Notes under the pieces: generated by a model
Seen by the model: only the letters and a program-made list of their open reading frames with translations
Told to the model about the DNA's origin: nothing
Databases searched by the model: none
Part shown: in pieces, positions 7,510 through 15,720 of the stretch
Numbering within the stretch: position 1 is the first letter of the stretch
Layout of the letters: each line of letters starts with the position of its first letter
Position numbers and translations under genes: made by a program
Source of the DNA: Candidatus Altimarinota bacterium
GTDB taxonomy: Bacteria; Patescibacteriota; Gracilibacteria; BD1-5; UBA2023
DNA length: 62,460 bases
Direction: 5' to 3'
Assembly (NCBI GenBank): GCA_023230505.1
Contig: JALNXF010000007.1
Location: 1 to 62,460, forward strand

Positions 7510-7992
7510 ATGGAACCAAAAATAGGTGTGGCTACTTTTGTCATTAGAACATGTGTTGACAATGTTGAGTTTCTTATTGGCAAACGAATAAATGACAAAA
7601 ATCATAGTAATAATGTATGGTGTCTTCCTGGTGGTGGAGTAAATTTTAAGGAAGATCCAAAAAACGCATCAATTCGTGAAACGAGAGAAGAGTTTGGAAT
7701 AGAAATAGAAGTTCCTAAAATTCTTGTTCCTTATATTTATTCAAGTAATTTATTTGGTGTTTCAGAAAAAGAACAACATTATATTACTTTGTTTTTTGTT
7801 TCTCATATTATAGATAATAGTAATCCTGAAATCATGAAAGAAATTGATGGTAAAAAACATTCTGAATGGAAATGGGTTACTATAGAAGAATGTAAAACTC
7901 TTGAATTGTTTGATCATTTAAGGCTCATTATTTCTAATGATGCTGTTTGTGGTTTTTTGCGTGGATATAAAAACTCTTTGTGTTGGAGATAA
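7510..7992 (+). CDS. Nudix hydrolase
   Basis: 160 aa. A complete Nudix box lies at residues 42-64: G-x5-E-x7-RETREEFGI, with the metal-binding EE pair intact. Family members split nucleoside diphosphate-X compounds with Mg2+; here the substrate (oxidised dNTP, NAD-type compound or capped RNA) is not visible. The length fits a single-domain enzyme. The ATG at 7510 is chosen because AAAGGAATTCAA precedes it; an in-frame ATG 24 bases upstream lacks a site. The IMPDH/GMPR homologue starts 9 bases after its stop, suggesting a nucleotide-metabolism operon. Confidence 0.92.
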   Translation: MEPKIGVATFVIRTCVDNVEFLIGKRINDKNHSNNVWCLPGGGVNFKEDPKNASIRETREEFGIEIEVPKILVPYIYSSNLFGVSEKEQHYITLFFVSHIIDNSNPEIMKEIDGKKHSEWKWVTIEECKTLELFDHLRLIISNDAVCGFLRGYKNSLCWR

Positions 7993-8000
7993 TTGTATAT

Positions 8001-9083
8001 ATGAATATTCGTGAAGCATTAACTTTTGATGATGTTTGTTTGTTGCCAGATTATTCTGAGGTAACTTCTAGAAAGGAGGTAGACCTTTCCAGTGAAATTC
8101 TTCCTGGATTAAAATTTGATATTCCAATAATATCTGCCAATATGAATATGGTTACTGAAGGTAAAATGATTGAGGAAATGACTTCTCGTGGTGCTACGAG
8201 TGGTTTGCATAGATATATAACAACAAAAAAATTACATGAAATTCTTTTTTCTTTACCAAAAGAAACATGGAAAAAGTTTGGTATTAGTGTTGGTGCTAAT
8301 CCAGAACAATATGAACCATTTCTAGAAACAGTTATTGCCAATAATTTTTGGGAAAGAATAGGTTATATAATTATTGATGTGGCACATGGACATCACTTGC
8401 TTGTTAAAAACGCTCTGAAAAAAATAAAAGAATTAATACCAAAAAATATCCCTATTTTAGCCGGGAATGTTTGTACATATAGAGCCGCATTAAATATTGC
8501 AGAATGGGGTGCAGATGGAATTAAGGGAGGGATTGGGAATGGAGCTATGTGTACAACTAGAATTGTTGCTGGTGTTGGTTTTCCACAATTATCTGCAATT
8601 ATGGAATGTAAAAGAGCAGTAGATGATTTTTTTATTAGTACTGGTAAGAGAGTTACTTTAGTTGGAGACGGAGGACTAAAGACTTCTGGCGATTGCGTGA
8701 AAGGTCTTGCTGCGGGTGCAGATTTTTTGATGAGTGGTTCTTTTTTTTCAGGAACAAAAGAGAGTCCCGGAAATGTCTTGTCATTGCCCGGAAATAAAAA
8801 AGTAAAACTTTATAATGGAATGTCTAGCATTGATGCTCAGGTAACTTTTTATGGTAAAGAGGCAGAAGAGATAGTTGCAGAAGGTGTTTCAACATTGGTT
8901 GAGTATAAAGGAACTATACATAGGGTATTAAATCAGTTAGTTGGTGGTATGAGATCTGGATTTTCTTATTGCGGTTGTTTTAACATTAAAGAATTGCATG
9001 AGTATGGAAAATTTGAAGATTCTTGGGTTAAAGTTACGTCTTCGGGATTTCAAGAAGGTCTACCGCATGGGGCAAAACAATAA
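8001..9083 (+). CDS. IMP dehydrogenase / GMP reductase family enzyme
   Basis: 360 aa TIM-barrel enzyme without CBS domains. The N-terminus REALTFDDVCLLPDYSEV, the loop GIGNGAMCTTR with catalytic Cys184, and LVGDGGLKTSGD at about 220-231 (phosphate binding) place it in the GuaB/GuaC family. Signals are mixed: RIVAGVGFPQ and the C-terminal TSSGFQEGLPH pattern are IMPDH-like, while the GMSS segment after the Cys loop is GMP-reductase-like. The usual GPGS is GNGA here. It either makes XMP from IMP or IMP from GMP, altering the guanine pool. ATG at 8001 is preceded by TGGAGATAATTG. Adjacent to the Nudix gene. Confidence 0.9.
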   Translation: MNIREALTFDDVCLLPDYSEVTSRKEVDLSSEILPGLKFDIPIISANMNMVTEGKMIEEMTSRGATSGLHRYITTKKLHEILFSLPKETWKKFGISVGANPEQYEPFLETVIANNFWERIGYIIIDVAHGHHLLVKNALKKIKELIPKNIPILAGNVCTYRAALNIAEWGADGIKGGIGNGAMCTTRIVAGVGFPQLSAIMECKRAVDDFFISTGKRVTLVGDGGLKTSGDCVKGLAAGADFLMSGSFFSGTKESPGNVLSLPGNKKVKLYNGMSSIDAQVTFYGKEAEEIVAEGVSTLVEYKGTIHRVLNQLVGGMRSGFSYCGCFNIKELHEYGKFEDSWVKVTSSGFQEGLPHGAKQ

Positions 9084-9113
9084 AAATATAGTTAAAGATA
9101 GGTGAAATTATAA

Positions 9114-9311
9114 ATGGCAAGATCTCATTCTATTTACATAGTTCAGTCAGAAGAAGAAAAGCTTATTGGTGGATTTACAGTAAAACATGAACTAGTTAGT
9201 TTTTTAAAAAAGTTAACTGTAAAAGTAAAAAAGATATACAAATTAAGAGACAATCATCCTCCTTGTGATGCTGAAGATATTACTGAAAACTTTAAAGATA
9301 TAATAAAATAA
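9114..9311 (+). CDS. small conserved phage protein (MARSHSIYIV type)
   Basis: 65 aa beginning MARSHSIYIV and continuing GGFTVKHELVSFLKK, a pattern I recall from short phage proteins of unknown function. Basic middle, acidic end. Start after ATAGGTGAAATTATAA. It lies between the purine enzyme and the RlaP-type gene. Confidence 0.75.
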   Translation: MARSHSIYIVQSEEEKLIGGFTVKHELVSFLKKLTVKVKKIYKLRDNHPPCDAEDITENFKDIIK

Positions 9312-9337
9312 TTTGTCCAAGAAAGGACACAATTAAA

Positions 9338-10213
9338 ATGTTACTAGAAAAACTGTATGACCGGAATCTAATTCGTCCTCCGAAATTCATACTAACCAAT
9401 ACTCACTATTTAGTTATAACAGGATCTTATTTGTATGGCATGACAACAGAAGATTCTGATAGGGATATTGTTGGTATTTGTATTCCAAACAAAGATGATA
9501 TTTTCCCTCATTTAAAAAATGAAATCGTTGGTTTTGGAAAAGAAAAACAAAGATTTAATGAATGGATTTTACATCATGTTGAAGATAAAGACAATAAAAC
9601 TAATTATGATTTTACTATTTATTCTATAGTTAAATATTTTAATCTAGCAATGCAAAACAATCCAAATACACTTGAAATATTATATGCTCCACAAAATTGT
9701 GTTCTTCATTGTACACAGGTTGGAAATATGATTAGAGAAAACAGAAAGATGTTTTTGCATAAAGGGTCTAAATTTAAGTATTTAGGCTATTCTTATTCAC
9801 AATTTAATAAGGCAAAATCACAAACTAGAGTAGGTAAAAGAAAAGATGTTGTTGATACTTATGGTTATGATTTAAAGTTTATGAGTCATTGCATTAGACT
9901 TTTAGATCAAGGATTACAAATTCTTGAAGAAGGCGATTTAGATCCTCAGAGAGAAAGAGAAAAGCTAAAGTCTATAAGGCGTGGTGAGTGGAGCTTTGAA
10001 CAAGTACAAGAATATTTTAACATGAAAGAGAAGCAGGTGGAAGAGGCTTATACAAAAAGCTCACTTCCAAACTGTCCAGATGAAGAAAAAATAAAGTCGC
10101 TTTTACTAAACTGTCTTGAACATCATTTTGGGAAACTAGATGAAAAAGTTATTTCTAAAGTTGGTGAAGCTGAAAAAAAACTAGAAGAGATTAGAAATAT
10201 TTTAGAAAAATAA
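9338..10213 (+). CDS. RlaP-type nucleotidyltransferase
   Basis: 291 aa. GSYLYGMTTEDSDRDIVGI at residues 29-47 is the DNA-polymerase-beta-fold motif GS-x-x-YG-x5-SD-x-D, with the metal-binding aspartates at about 41 and 43. This and the downstream FNKAKSQTR and helical C-terminal domain match the RNA-repair-associated RlaP family (predicted nucleotidyltransferases). In other genomes members sit next to DRB0094-type RNA ligases and are proposed to re-add nucleotides to damaged RNA ends. Such a ligase lies about 4.1 kb downstream (14348-15670), supporting that role by context. RBS: GAAAGGACACAATTAAA. The biochemical activity is inferred, not shown. Confidence 0.85.
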   Translation: MLLEKLYDRNLIRPPKFILTNTHYLVITGSYLYGMTTEDSDRDIVGICIPNKDDIFPHLKNEIVGFGKEKQRFNEWILHHVEDKDNKTNYDFTIYSIVKYFNLAMQNNPNTLEILYAPQNCVLHCTQVGNMIRENRKMFLHKGSKFKYLGYSYSQFNKAKSQTRVGKRKDVVDTYGYDLKFMSHCIRLLDQGLQILEEGDLDPQREREKLKSIRRGEWSFEQVQEYFNMKEKQVEEAYTKSSLPNCPDEEKIKSLLLNCLEHHFGKLDEKVISKVGEAEKKLEEIRNILEK

Positions 10214-10226
10214 AAGGGAATAAAAC

Positions 10227-10787
10227 ATGATTGGTTATAAAGCAACTTATAATGGTAAATGTAAAGAACGGCTTTATGAGGTTGGGAAAACTTACATATT
10301 AAAAGGCGAATTAATAATGTGTAAAAATGGATTTCATTTTTGTCAAGATTTATTTGACGTATTTTATTATTATACTCCAGATAAATATCTTAAGGTTTTT
10401 AAAGTAGAAGCTTTAGGTAATATTGAAACAGAAAGAGATAAATCAGTAACAGATAAAATTAAGATTCTAGAAGAAGTTAGTTTGGCTAATTTGATTTTAG
10501 AAAAAAATTGTACTAAAAGGTATTTTGATGATAAATGCAATTATATTAAAATAGAATATTCTTATGGTTCTTGGATAAAACATGAATACGATGAAAATAA
10601 TAATTTAATTAAAAGAGAAGATTCCGATGGTTATTGGGCAAAATGGGAATATAATTCTAAGGACAATATTGTTAAATATGAAAATTCTAAAGGTTATTTG
10701 ATAGAATATCAATATGATGAAAACAACAATTTAATTAAAAGAGAAGATTCTGATGGTTATTTGTCAAAATGGGAATACAATAAATAA
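10227..10787 (+). CDS. MIGYKAT/YD-repeat protein, frameshifted tail
   Basis: 186 aa with four YD units, ending abruptly at YLSKWEYNK. The usual tail is still present just downstream in another frame: from 10783 it reads NNKCIDIEYGKG and stop at 10821, as expected if two bases were lost in the AATAAA run. The tail still supplies AAAGGATAATTAAT for the next copy. The protein is therefore about 12 residues shorter than its ancestor but otherwise intact. Confidence 0.88.
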   Translation: MIGYKATYNGKCKERLYEVGKTYILKGELIMCKNGFHFCQDLFDVFYYYTPDKYLKVFKVEALGNIETERDKSVTDKIKILEEVSLANLILEKNCTKRYFDDKCNYIKIEYSYGSWIKHEYDENNNLIKREDSDGYWAKWEYNSKDNIVKYENSKGYLIEYQYDENNNLIKREDSDGYLSKWEYNK

Positions 10788-10826
10788 CAAATGTATTGAC
10801 ATAGAATATGGTAAAGGATAATTAAT

Positions 10827-11420
10827 ATGATTGGATACAAAGCAACAATAGACGGCTACTGTTTAGATAAGTTATATGAGATTGGTAAAACTTACACACT
10901 AAAAGGTAAGTTAAAAATGTGTTATAATGGTTTTCATTTTTGTGAAGATCTAATAGATGTCTTTAGCCATTATCCTCCAGAAAAAAACATTAAGATTTTT
11001 AAGGTAGAAGCATTAGGAGAAGTTCTTAGTGACTCTGATAAGTCTGTTACAAATAAGATTAAGATTTTAGAAAAAGTTAATTTATCTAATTTAAAGCTTA
11101 AAAAATATGGGGTTGAATACCATTTTGATAAAAATGGAAATATTTTAAAAGAAAAATCAACAAATACTTTTACTTATAAATATGATGATAATGGAAATCT
11201 AATTAAATACAAAACTTCTTATGGATATTGGGAAAAATGGGAATATGACAAGAACAATAATTTAATTAAATACAAAACTTCTTATGGATATTGGGAAAAA
11301 TATAGTTATGATAAAATGATACGTTTAATACAGATAGAATTTTCTACTGGTTATTTTATAAAATACAAATATAATAAAGATAATATTGAAATTAAAAGAA
11401 TCAATCCAAAAAACTTTTAA
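10827..11420 (+). CDS. MIGYKAT/YD-repeat protein
   Basis: 197 aa with four YD units. Two neighbouring units are nearly identical at DNA level around 11205-11300 (NLIKYKTSYGYWEKWEYDKN, repeated), a recent tandem duplication. The following units are degenerate (EKYSYDKMIRLIQIE, YKYNKDNIEIKRI). The N-terminus has TIDGYCLDKLYEIG. Tail INPKNF without the EYGKG signature. Confidence 0.9.
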   Translation: MIGYKATIDGYCLDKLYEIGKTYTLKGKLKMCYNGFHFCEDLIDVFSHYPPEKNIKIFKVEALGEVLSDSDKSVTNKIKILEKVNLSNLKLKKYGVEYHFDKNGNILKEKSTNTFTYKYDDNGNLIKYKTSYGYWEKWEYDKNNNLIKYKTSYGYWEKYSYDKMIRLIQIEFSTGYFIKYKYNKDNIEIKRINPKNF

Positions 11421-11439
11421 AAATTAAAGGATGGCGAAT

Positions 11440-12117
11440 ATGATAGGTTACAAAGCAACTGAAAATGGAAAATGTTTTGATCAACTTTATGTTGTAGGTA
11501 AAACATATAGCTTTAAAGGTAAAATTAAAATACATGAAAGTGGCTATCATTTTTGTAAAAATTTAATTGATGTTTTTAATCACTATAATTTGCCAAGTAA
11601 GAAAATTAAAGTATTTAAAGTAGAAATTTTAGGGAAGGTTATTTCTAGAAAAGATAGTTCTGTAACTAATAAACTAAAAGTTTTAGAAGAGGTTAGTCTT
11701 TCTCGTTTGGTTTTAGAAAAAAATGGAATAAAATATGAGTTTGATAGTAATTGTAATTTAGTTGAACATGAATATTCTAATGGTTTTTGCAGGTCTTGGG
11801 AGTATAACGAAAAAAGGGATATTATTAGTTATAATGAAAAAACATCTGATGGTTTTTGTGAAGGCTGGGGGTTTGATGATAGGGGAAACTTGATTACAAG
11901 AGATTATTATGATGGCTTTAGAGAAATCTACAGATATAATGAGAATAATAATAAAATAAAAACTGAAAGGACAGATGGTAGCTGGTTAAAGTTTGAGTAT
12001 GATGAAAATCAAAATATGATTAAAAAAGAATTTTCTAACGGTCTTTGCTTAAAATATGAGTATGATAAAAGCAACAATTTAATTAAAAGAGAAAGTAACA
12101 AACAAGAGGAACACTAA
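11440..12117 (+). CDS. MIGYKAT/YD-repeat protein, divergent
   Basis: 225 aa with five YD units, the most divergent copy: the GFHFC core is replaced by SGYHFCKNLIDVF and the units include FCRSWEYNEKRDIISYNEKTSDG (two residues longer) and FCEGWGFDDRGNLIT. The ATG at 11440 is preferred to an in-frame ATG at 11431 because AAAGGATGGCGAAT then has family-typical spacing. The next gene starts two bases after its stop. Confidence 0.88.
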   Translation: MIGYKATENGKCFDQLYVVGKTYSFKGKIKIHESGYHFCKNLIDVFNHYNLPSKKIKVFKVEILGKVISRKDSSVTNKLKVLEEVSLSRLVLEKNGIKYEFDSNCNLVEHEYSNGFCRSWEYNEKRDIISYNEKTSDGFCEGWGFDDRGNLITRDYYDGFREIYRYNENNNKIKTERTDGSWLKFEYDENQNMIKKEFSNGLCLKYEYDKSNNLIKRESNKQEEH

Positions 12118-12118
12118 T

Positions 12119-13021
12119 ATGCATGATCCATCAACAGTTATTTTTGATATATTTTATCCTTGGGAATATCTCAGGAAATTTTATTATGAGAAAATTAAGA
12201 ACACCAATAAGTATGTTAGTTACAGACATTTTATTACAATATGGCATATAGATCCAGAAACTGACGGTACTGATGATTCATGTAACTTTTCTTTAAGACT
12301 TAAAAAGGAAGATGATTCAACTGTTAAAAAAATAGTTGGAGATTATTCTTTAAGATTGCTTTGGAATAAAATTCCACGCAAATATGATATTGGACCAACT
12401 GAATATGAAGAAAGATGTCTTAAACAAGAAGATAAAGAATATAGACCTCCAGAATGTTTGAAACATAATAGCTTACCATATCCTTTGTATTTAAATGGTG
12501 CTTATACGTATGAATTTATATATAATATCTTTTTAAATTTTTTATATGAAGATCAAAAAAACTTTCATTATTCAAATATGAGAAGGACTTTAAATAGAAA
12601 AGAACATGAGGAAGTACTTTCACTAGCATTTAATAACATCGACAATTTACAGTTAACTATTTGTGATAGAGAAGGTTCAATTGAAGATGTTGTAAGATGT
12701 TGTTATAGATGTTGGAAAAGATTACATAGACCTTGGTATAAACATCCTCGTTGGCACTTTAAACATTGGTCTATTCAAATACATCCATTGTGTAGCTTAA
12801 GACGTAAATTGTTTACAAAATGTGAAATATGTAAGAAAAGATTTCCTTTAAATTATAGTCCTGTTTCTAGATGCTGGGATTCTCCTAAGGTAAAGTGGTA
12901 TGAGTCTGAAATTGGTTTAAGTTGTGGTGCTTCTAATGAGGAAAGCTGTAAGGTTAAAGAAGGAAATAGTGCTGTTTGTGCTAAAACGAATATTGTTAAC
13001 AACAACGTAAAACAAAGCTAA
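12119..13021 (+). CDS. conserved phage protein with Cys/His-rich C-terminus
   Basis: 300 aa. The N-terminal part FYPWEYLRKFYYEKIK and the later W..HPRWHFKHWSIQIHP followed by KLFTKCEICKKRF recall phage proteins in which a membrane-less helical domain carries a zinc-binding C-x2-C knuckle. A second Cys group lies near the end (CGASNEESC). I know related sequences only as hypothetical phage proteins; nucleic-acid binding is a guess from the aromatic/basic, Cys-rich region (about residues 195-275). Confidence 0.8.
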   Translation: MHDPSTVIFDIFYPWEYLRKFYYEKIKNTNKYVSYRHFITIWHIDPETDGTDDSCNFSLRLKKEDDSTVKKIVGDYSLRLLWNKIPRKYDIGPTEYEERCLKQEDKEYRPPECLKHNSLPYPLYLNGAYTYEFIYNIFLNFLYEDQKNFHYSNMRRTLNRKEHEEVLSLAFNNIDNLQLTICDREGSIEDVVRCCYRCWKRLHRPWYKHPRWHFKHWSIQIHPLCSLRRKLFTKCEICKKRFPLNYSPVSRCWDSPKVKWYESEIGLSCGASNEESCKVKEGNSAVCAKTNIVNNNVKQS

Positions 13022-13053
13022 ATTTAATTACTTTAAAACAACTAGGAATTCAA

Positions 13054-13881
13054 ATGGAATCTAAAGAAGAAATAGCTATAAAAAAAGGAAGAATTTTTAA
13101 ACATAATCAGAAAGAGCATTTTAAAATAAAGCAAAAATTTTGGTATGTTTGGTATAGAAGTAATAACAAAGAAGATCCTAGAATTTTATTCCAAACTGGA
13201 GCAACAACTGAAGAATCTGCAAAAGAACAGAAAGACAAGTTAAAAGAATCAGGAATATTTTCTGGATACGAAGTTGGAATAGTTAGTTTAAATGCAGAAA
13301 TATCAGATTTTCATTATTTAAAAGATGTAAATAAAAATGATTACAATTTTATTAAGAGTATAGATTTAAAAAACTTTATTGTTATTGATACTGAAACTAC
13401 AGGTTTTGCAAGTTGGGATCAAGTTATAGATTTGGCTGCTGTTAAGGTGGTTGACTATGAGATTGTAGATAGATTTCAGTGTTTTATAATTCCAACATGT
13501 AAGTTAAAGCCAGACTCTATAAAAGTTCATGGCTTGACAAAAGAATTTCTTGATAAGAATGGGATTCCTTCAACACAAGCATATTCTAAGTTTAAATCAT
13601 TTATTGAAAATGGAGGTCCATTTGTTGGTCATAATATATCTTTTGATAAGAGAATGATTGAATCTAATTCTAGAAAGTCAAGAGTTCCTATTGATATTGA
13701 TATTGCGTTTGATACTCAAAGAATAACTGAAAAGTTAATTCACTTACCTGATTATAAGCTTTCCAATATAATTAATTTATTAGGTTTAAGAGGAGATCTT
13801 CAGTCACATAGTGCTCTTGATGATGTGATTGGTACTTTTAAACTTGCGAAATCTATGTATGAGGTCTATAAAAATATATGA
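13054..13881 (+). CDS. DnaQ-like DEDDh 3'-5' exonuclease
   Basis: 275 aa. The exonuclease domain begins at residue 108: IDTETTG (DTE 112-114), GHNISFD (193-198) and HSALDD (252-257) are the ExoI, ExoII and ExoIII motifs of the DEDDh class, with the general-base His present. It resembles polymerase III epsilon/RNase T type enzymes acting on single-stranded DNA or RNA ends. About 100 N-terminal residues form a separate, basic domain that I do not recognise. Proofreading or RNA trimming are both possible; the neighbouring RNA ligase slightly favours RNA work. It overlaps the next small gene by four bases. Confidence 0.9.
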   Translation: MESKEEIAIKKGRIFKHNQKEHFKIKQKFWYVWYRSNNKEDPRILFQTGATTEESAKEQKDKLKESGIFSGYEVGIVSLNAEISDFHYLKDVNKNDYNFIKSIDLKNFIVIDTETTGFASWDQVIDLAAVKVVDYEIVDRFQCFIIPTCKLKPDSIKVHGLTKEFLDKNGIPSTQAYSKFKSFIENGGPFVGHNISFDKRMIESNSRKSRVPIDIDIAFDTQRITEKLIHLPDYKLSNIINLLGLRGDLQSHSALDDVIGTFKLAKSMYEVYKNI

Positions 13882-14060
13882 TACCATTTAAAGTACATGA
13901 TTATGGTCTTCCAGTATTTTATGAAATAGAATTGATCAATGGAACAAAAAAGAAGGCTAGATTTGATAGAATTAAAAATGTTTGGAAAACACAAGGCGAG
14001 AATATGAAAATAAAACCTGAAAATGTAAAATCATTTAAAGTTTTTGGCCAAGACGATTGA
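13878..14060 (+). CDS. small hypothetical beta-type protein A
   Basis: 60 aa, coupled to the exonuclease gene by ATGA overlap. The pattern PVFYEIELINGTKKKARFD....VWKTQGENMKIKPENVKSFKVF is matched by the next gene's product (WYELLLKDGRIEVAYP...EWVLQGSSSKRINDDEVVGWKIL), so the two are probably distant paralogues with one small beta fold. Function unknown. Confidence 0.7.
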   Translation: MIPFKVHDYGLPVFYEIELINGTKKKARFDRIKNVWKTQGENMKIKPENVKSFKVFGQDD

Positions 14061-14120
14061 CTTTATAATTGGATAGTTGGAGAATGATGGTGGTGTTAAA
14101 TTTCACTGGAGACGATTCCT

Positions 14121-14333
14121 ATGAATGATATTTATGAACAAGGAATTCCTTCTTCATATATTAGCAACGGAAGAATTGTTTGGTATGAATTATTATTAAA
14201 AGATGGTCGCATAGAAGTTGCTTATCCGTATGTAAGGTTGCCTGATGCAATTAAAACTGAATGGGTTTTACAAGGTTCTTCTTCAAAGAGAATAAATGAT
14301 GATGAAGTTGTTGGCTGGAAAATTTTAGATTAA
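14121..14333 (+). CDS. small hypothetical beta-type protein B
   Basis: 70 aa, start after CACTGGAGACGATTCCT. Distant paralogue of the product of 13878-14060 by the order of Y-E-x-x-L, G, W, Q-G and V-x-x-x-K-x-[LF] positions. It lies 14 bases upstream of the RNA ligase gene and may be co-translated with it. Confidence 0.7.
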   Translation: MNDIYEQGIPSSYISNGRIVWYELLLKDGRIEVAYPYVRLPDAIKTEWVLQGSSSKRINDDEVVGWKILD

Positions 14334-14347
14334 ATAGGAAAATTAAA

Positions 14348-15670
14348 ATGGCGTACAATGCAATTGTTACTAGAATTACAAATGTTGATTCGCATCCAAA
14401 TGCGGATAGACTTAAAGTATCTTTAATTTCGGGATATAATGTTATTGTTGGATTAGACACCAAGGTTGGTGATAAGGTTGTTTTATTTCCCCCTGATGGT
14501 CAACTTTCTGAAGAGTATGCAGAAAAAAATAATCTTGTTGGATATGTTGATGAAAAAGGTGAAAAGAAGGGTGGTTTTTTTGAAAAATCACGAAGAGTAA
14601 AGGTTGCAAAGCTAAGAGGAATAAGATCTGAAGCTTACGTGGCTTTGCTTGATTCTTTTTCTTATACTGGATTCGATTTTAATTCAGTTGAATGTGGATA
14701 TGAGTTTACAGAATTAAATGGGTTTAAAATTTGCGATAAATATTACACTCCTGCAACTCAAAAAGCAATGAGGAATAATGCAAACAAACCAAAACAACGT
14801 AAAGAAAATGTTTATTTCCGCAAACATATTGATACAAGCCAATATCGAACAAGTAAGTTTGGTATTAAGCCCGGTGCATTAGTAATTATAAGTGAAAAGC
14901 TTCATGGGACAAGTGCCCGTGGCGGAAAAGTTTTAGACACAGTTTATTCTCCTCTTAATATTTTTCAAAGAACATATAATTTTGTTTTTGGAAAGTTTTT
15001 TGGGTATATTAAACAAAAAGAACATCAAGAATTTAAAAACCTTCTTGGTACAAGAAACGTTATTTTAAATCCCGAAAATTCTAAAAAAGGATTTTATGCT
15101 CAAGCTGGTGAAAGCGAAACCTTTAGAGAAAAGGCTTTTAATTCATTTAAAGATCTTTTACATTCAGGTGAAATTATTTATTCCGAGTTAGTTGGATATG
15201 TTTCTGAAAATACTTCTATCATGCCCTCAGTACCAACGTCAAAGGCAAACGATAAAGAACTAGTAAAGATGTATGGTAAGGAAATGAAATATGCATATTG
15301 CTGCGTCCCCGGACAAAGCGAACAATATGTTTATCGTATCACTCAAACATCAGATGATGGTACTGCATTTGAATTGCCTTATTTTCAAATGACAAGACGA
15401 TTAAAAGAGCTAGGGCTTAAAACCCCTCCATTAATGACTGATCCTTTTATTTTTGATGGAGATTTTGAAAAGCTTGATAAAATGGTAGAAGGATTTGTAG
15501 AAGGTCCAGATGTGTTGGATAAATCACATATTAGAGAAGGTGTTGTTATTCGGGCAGAAAATCCAGATGGAACAACTGTTTTCCTTAAATCAAAATCGTT
15601 TACTTTTCTATTGTTAGAGGGAATTGTAAAGAATGACGAAAATTATGTTGATACAGAAGAAGTATCTTAA
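14348..15670 (+). CDS. RNA ligase, DRB0094 (DraRnl) type
   Basis: 440 aa. The N-terminal about 110 residues (VTRITNVDSHPNADRLKV...GYNVIVG) form the tRNA-binding-like OB module typical of this ligase class. The adenylyltransferase follows: motif I EKLHGTSAR with lysine 184 as the AMP acceptor, motif III-like IIYSELVGYV, motif IV REGVVIRA and motif V FLKSKSFTFL. The enzymes seal 3'-OH/5'-phosphate nicks in RNA. With the RlaP-like nucleotidyltransferase at 9338 and the exonuclease at 13054 it suggests an RNA (tRNA) repair set against host RNA damage; substrate specificity is inferred. A long inverted repeat follows the stop. Confidence 0.93.
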   Translation: MAYNAIVTRITNVDSHPNADRLKVSLISGYNVIVGLDTKVGDKVVLFPPDGQLSEEYAEKNNLVGYVDEKGEKKGGFFEKSRRVKVAKLRGIRSEAYVALLDSFSYTGFDFNSVECGYEFTELNGFKICDKYYTPATQKAMRNNANKPKQRKENVYFRKHIDTSQYRTSKFGIKPGALVIISEKLHGTSARGGKVLDTVYSPLNIFQRTYNFVFGKFFGYIKQKEHQEFKNLLGTRNVILNPENSKKGFYAQAGESETFREKAFNSFKDLLHSGEIIYSELVGYVSENTSIMPSVPTSKANDKELVKMYGKEMKYAYCCVPGQSEQYVYRITQTSDDGTAFELPYFQMTRRLKELGLKTPPLMTDPFIFDGDFEKLDKMVEGFVEGPDVLDKSHIREGVVIRAENPDGTTVFLKSKSFTFLLLEGIVKNDENYVDTEEVS

Positions 15671-15673
15671 TGG

Positions 15674-15703
15674 TTCAGGGAAATGATTAATCATTTCCCT
15701 GAA
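15674..15703 (+). terminator. 14-bp inverted repeat after RNA ligase
   Basis: TTCAGGGAAATGAT and ATCATTTCCCTGAA form a perfect 14-bp stem with only TA between them. There is no U-run afterwards; it may act as a weak terminator, an mRNA-end stabiliser or a protein-binding palindrome. Confidence 0.55.
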
Positions 15704-15720
15704 TTCTATTGGAAGACTTA

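Noticed and set aside
10797..10825. TTGACA with a TAATTA 17 bases on, a possible promoter
   Set aside because: It lies in the remnant coding tail of a MIGYKAT copy and arises from codons for the I-D-I-E-Y-G-K-G end; no other cassette shares it.
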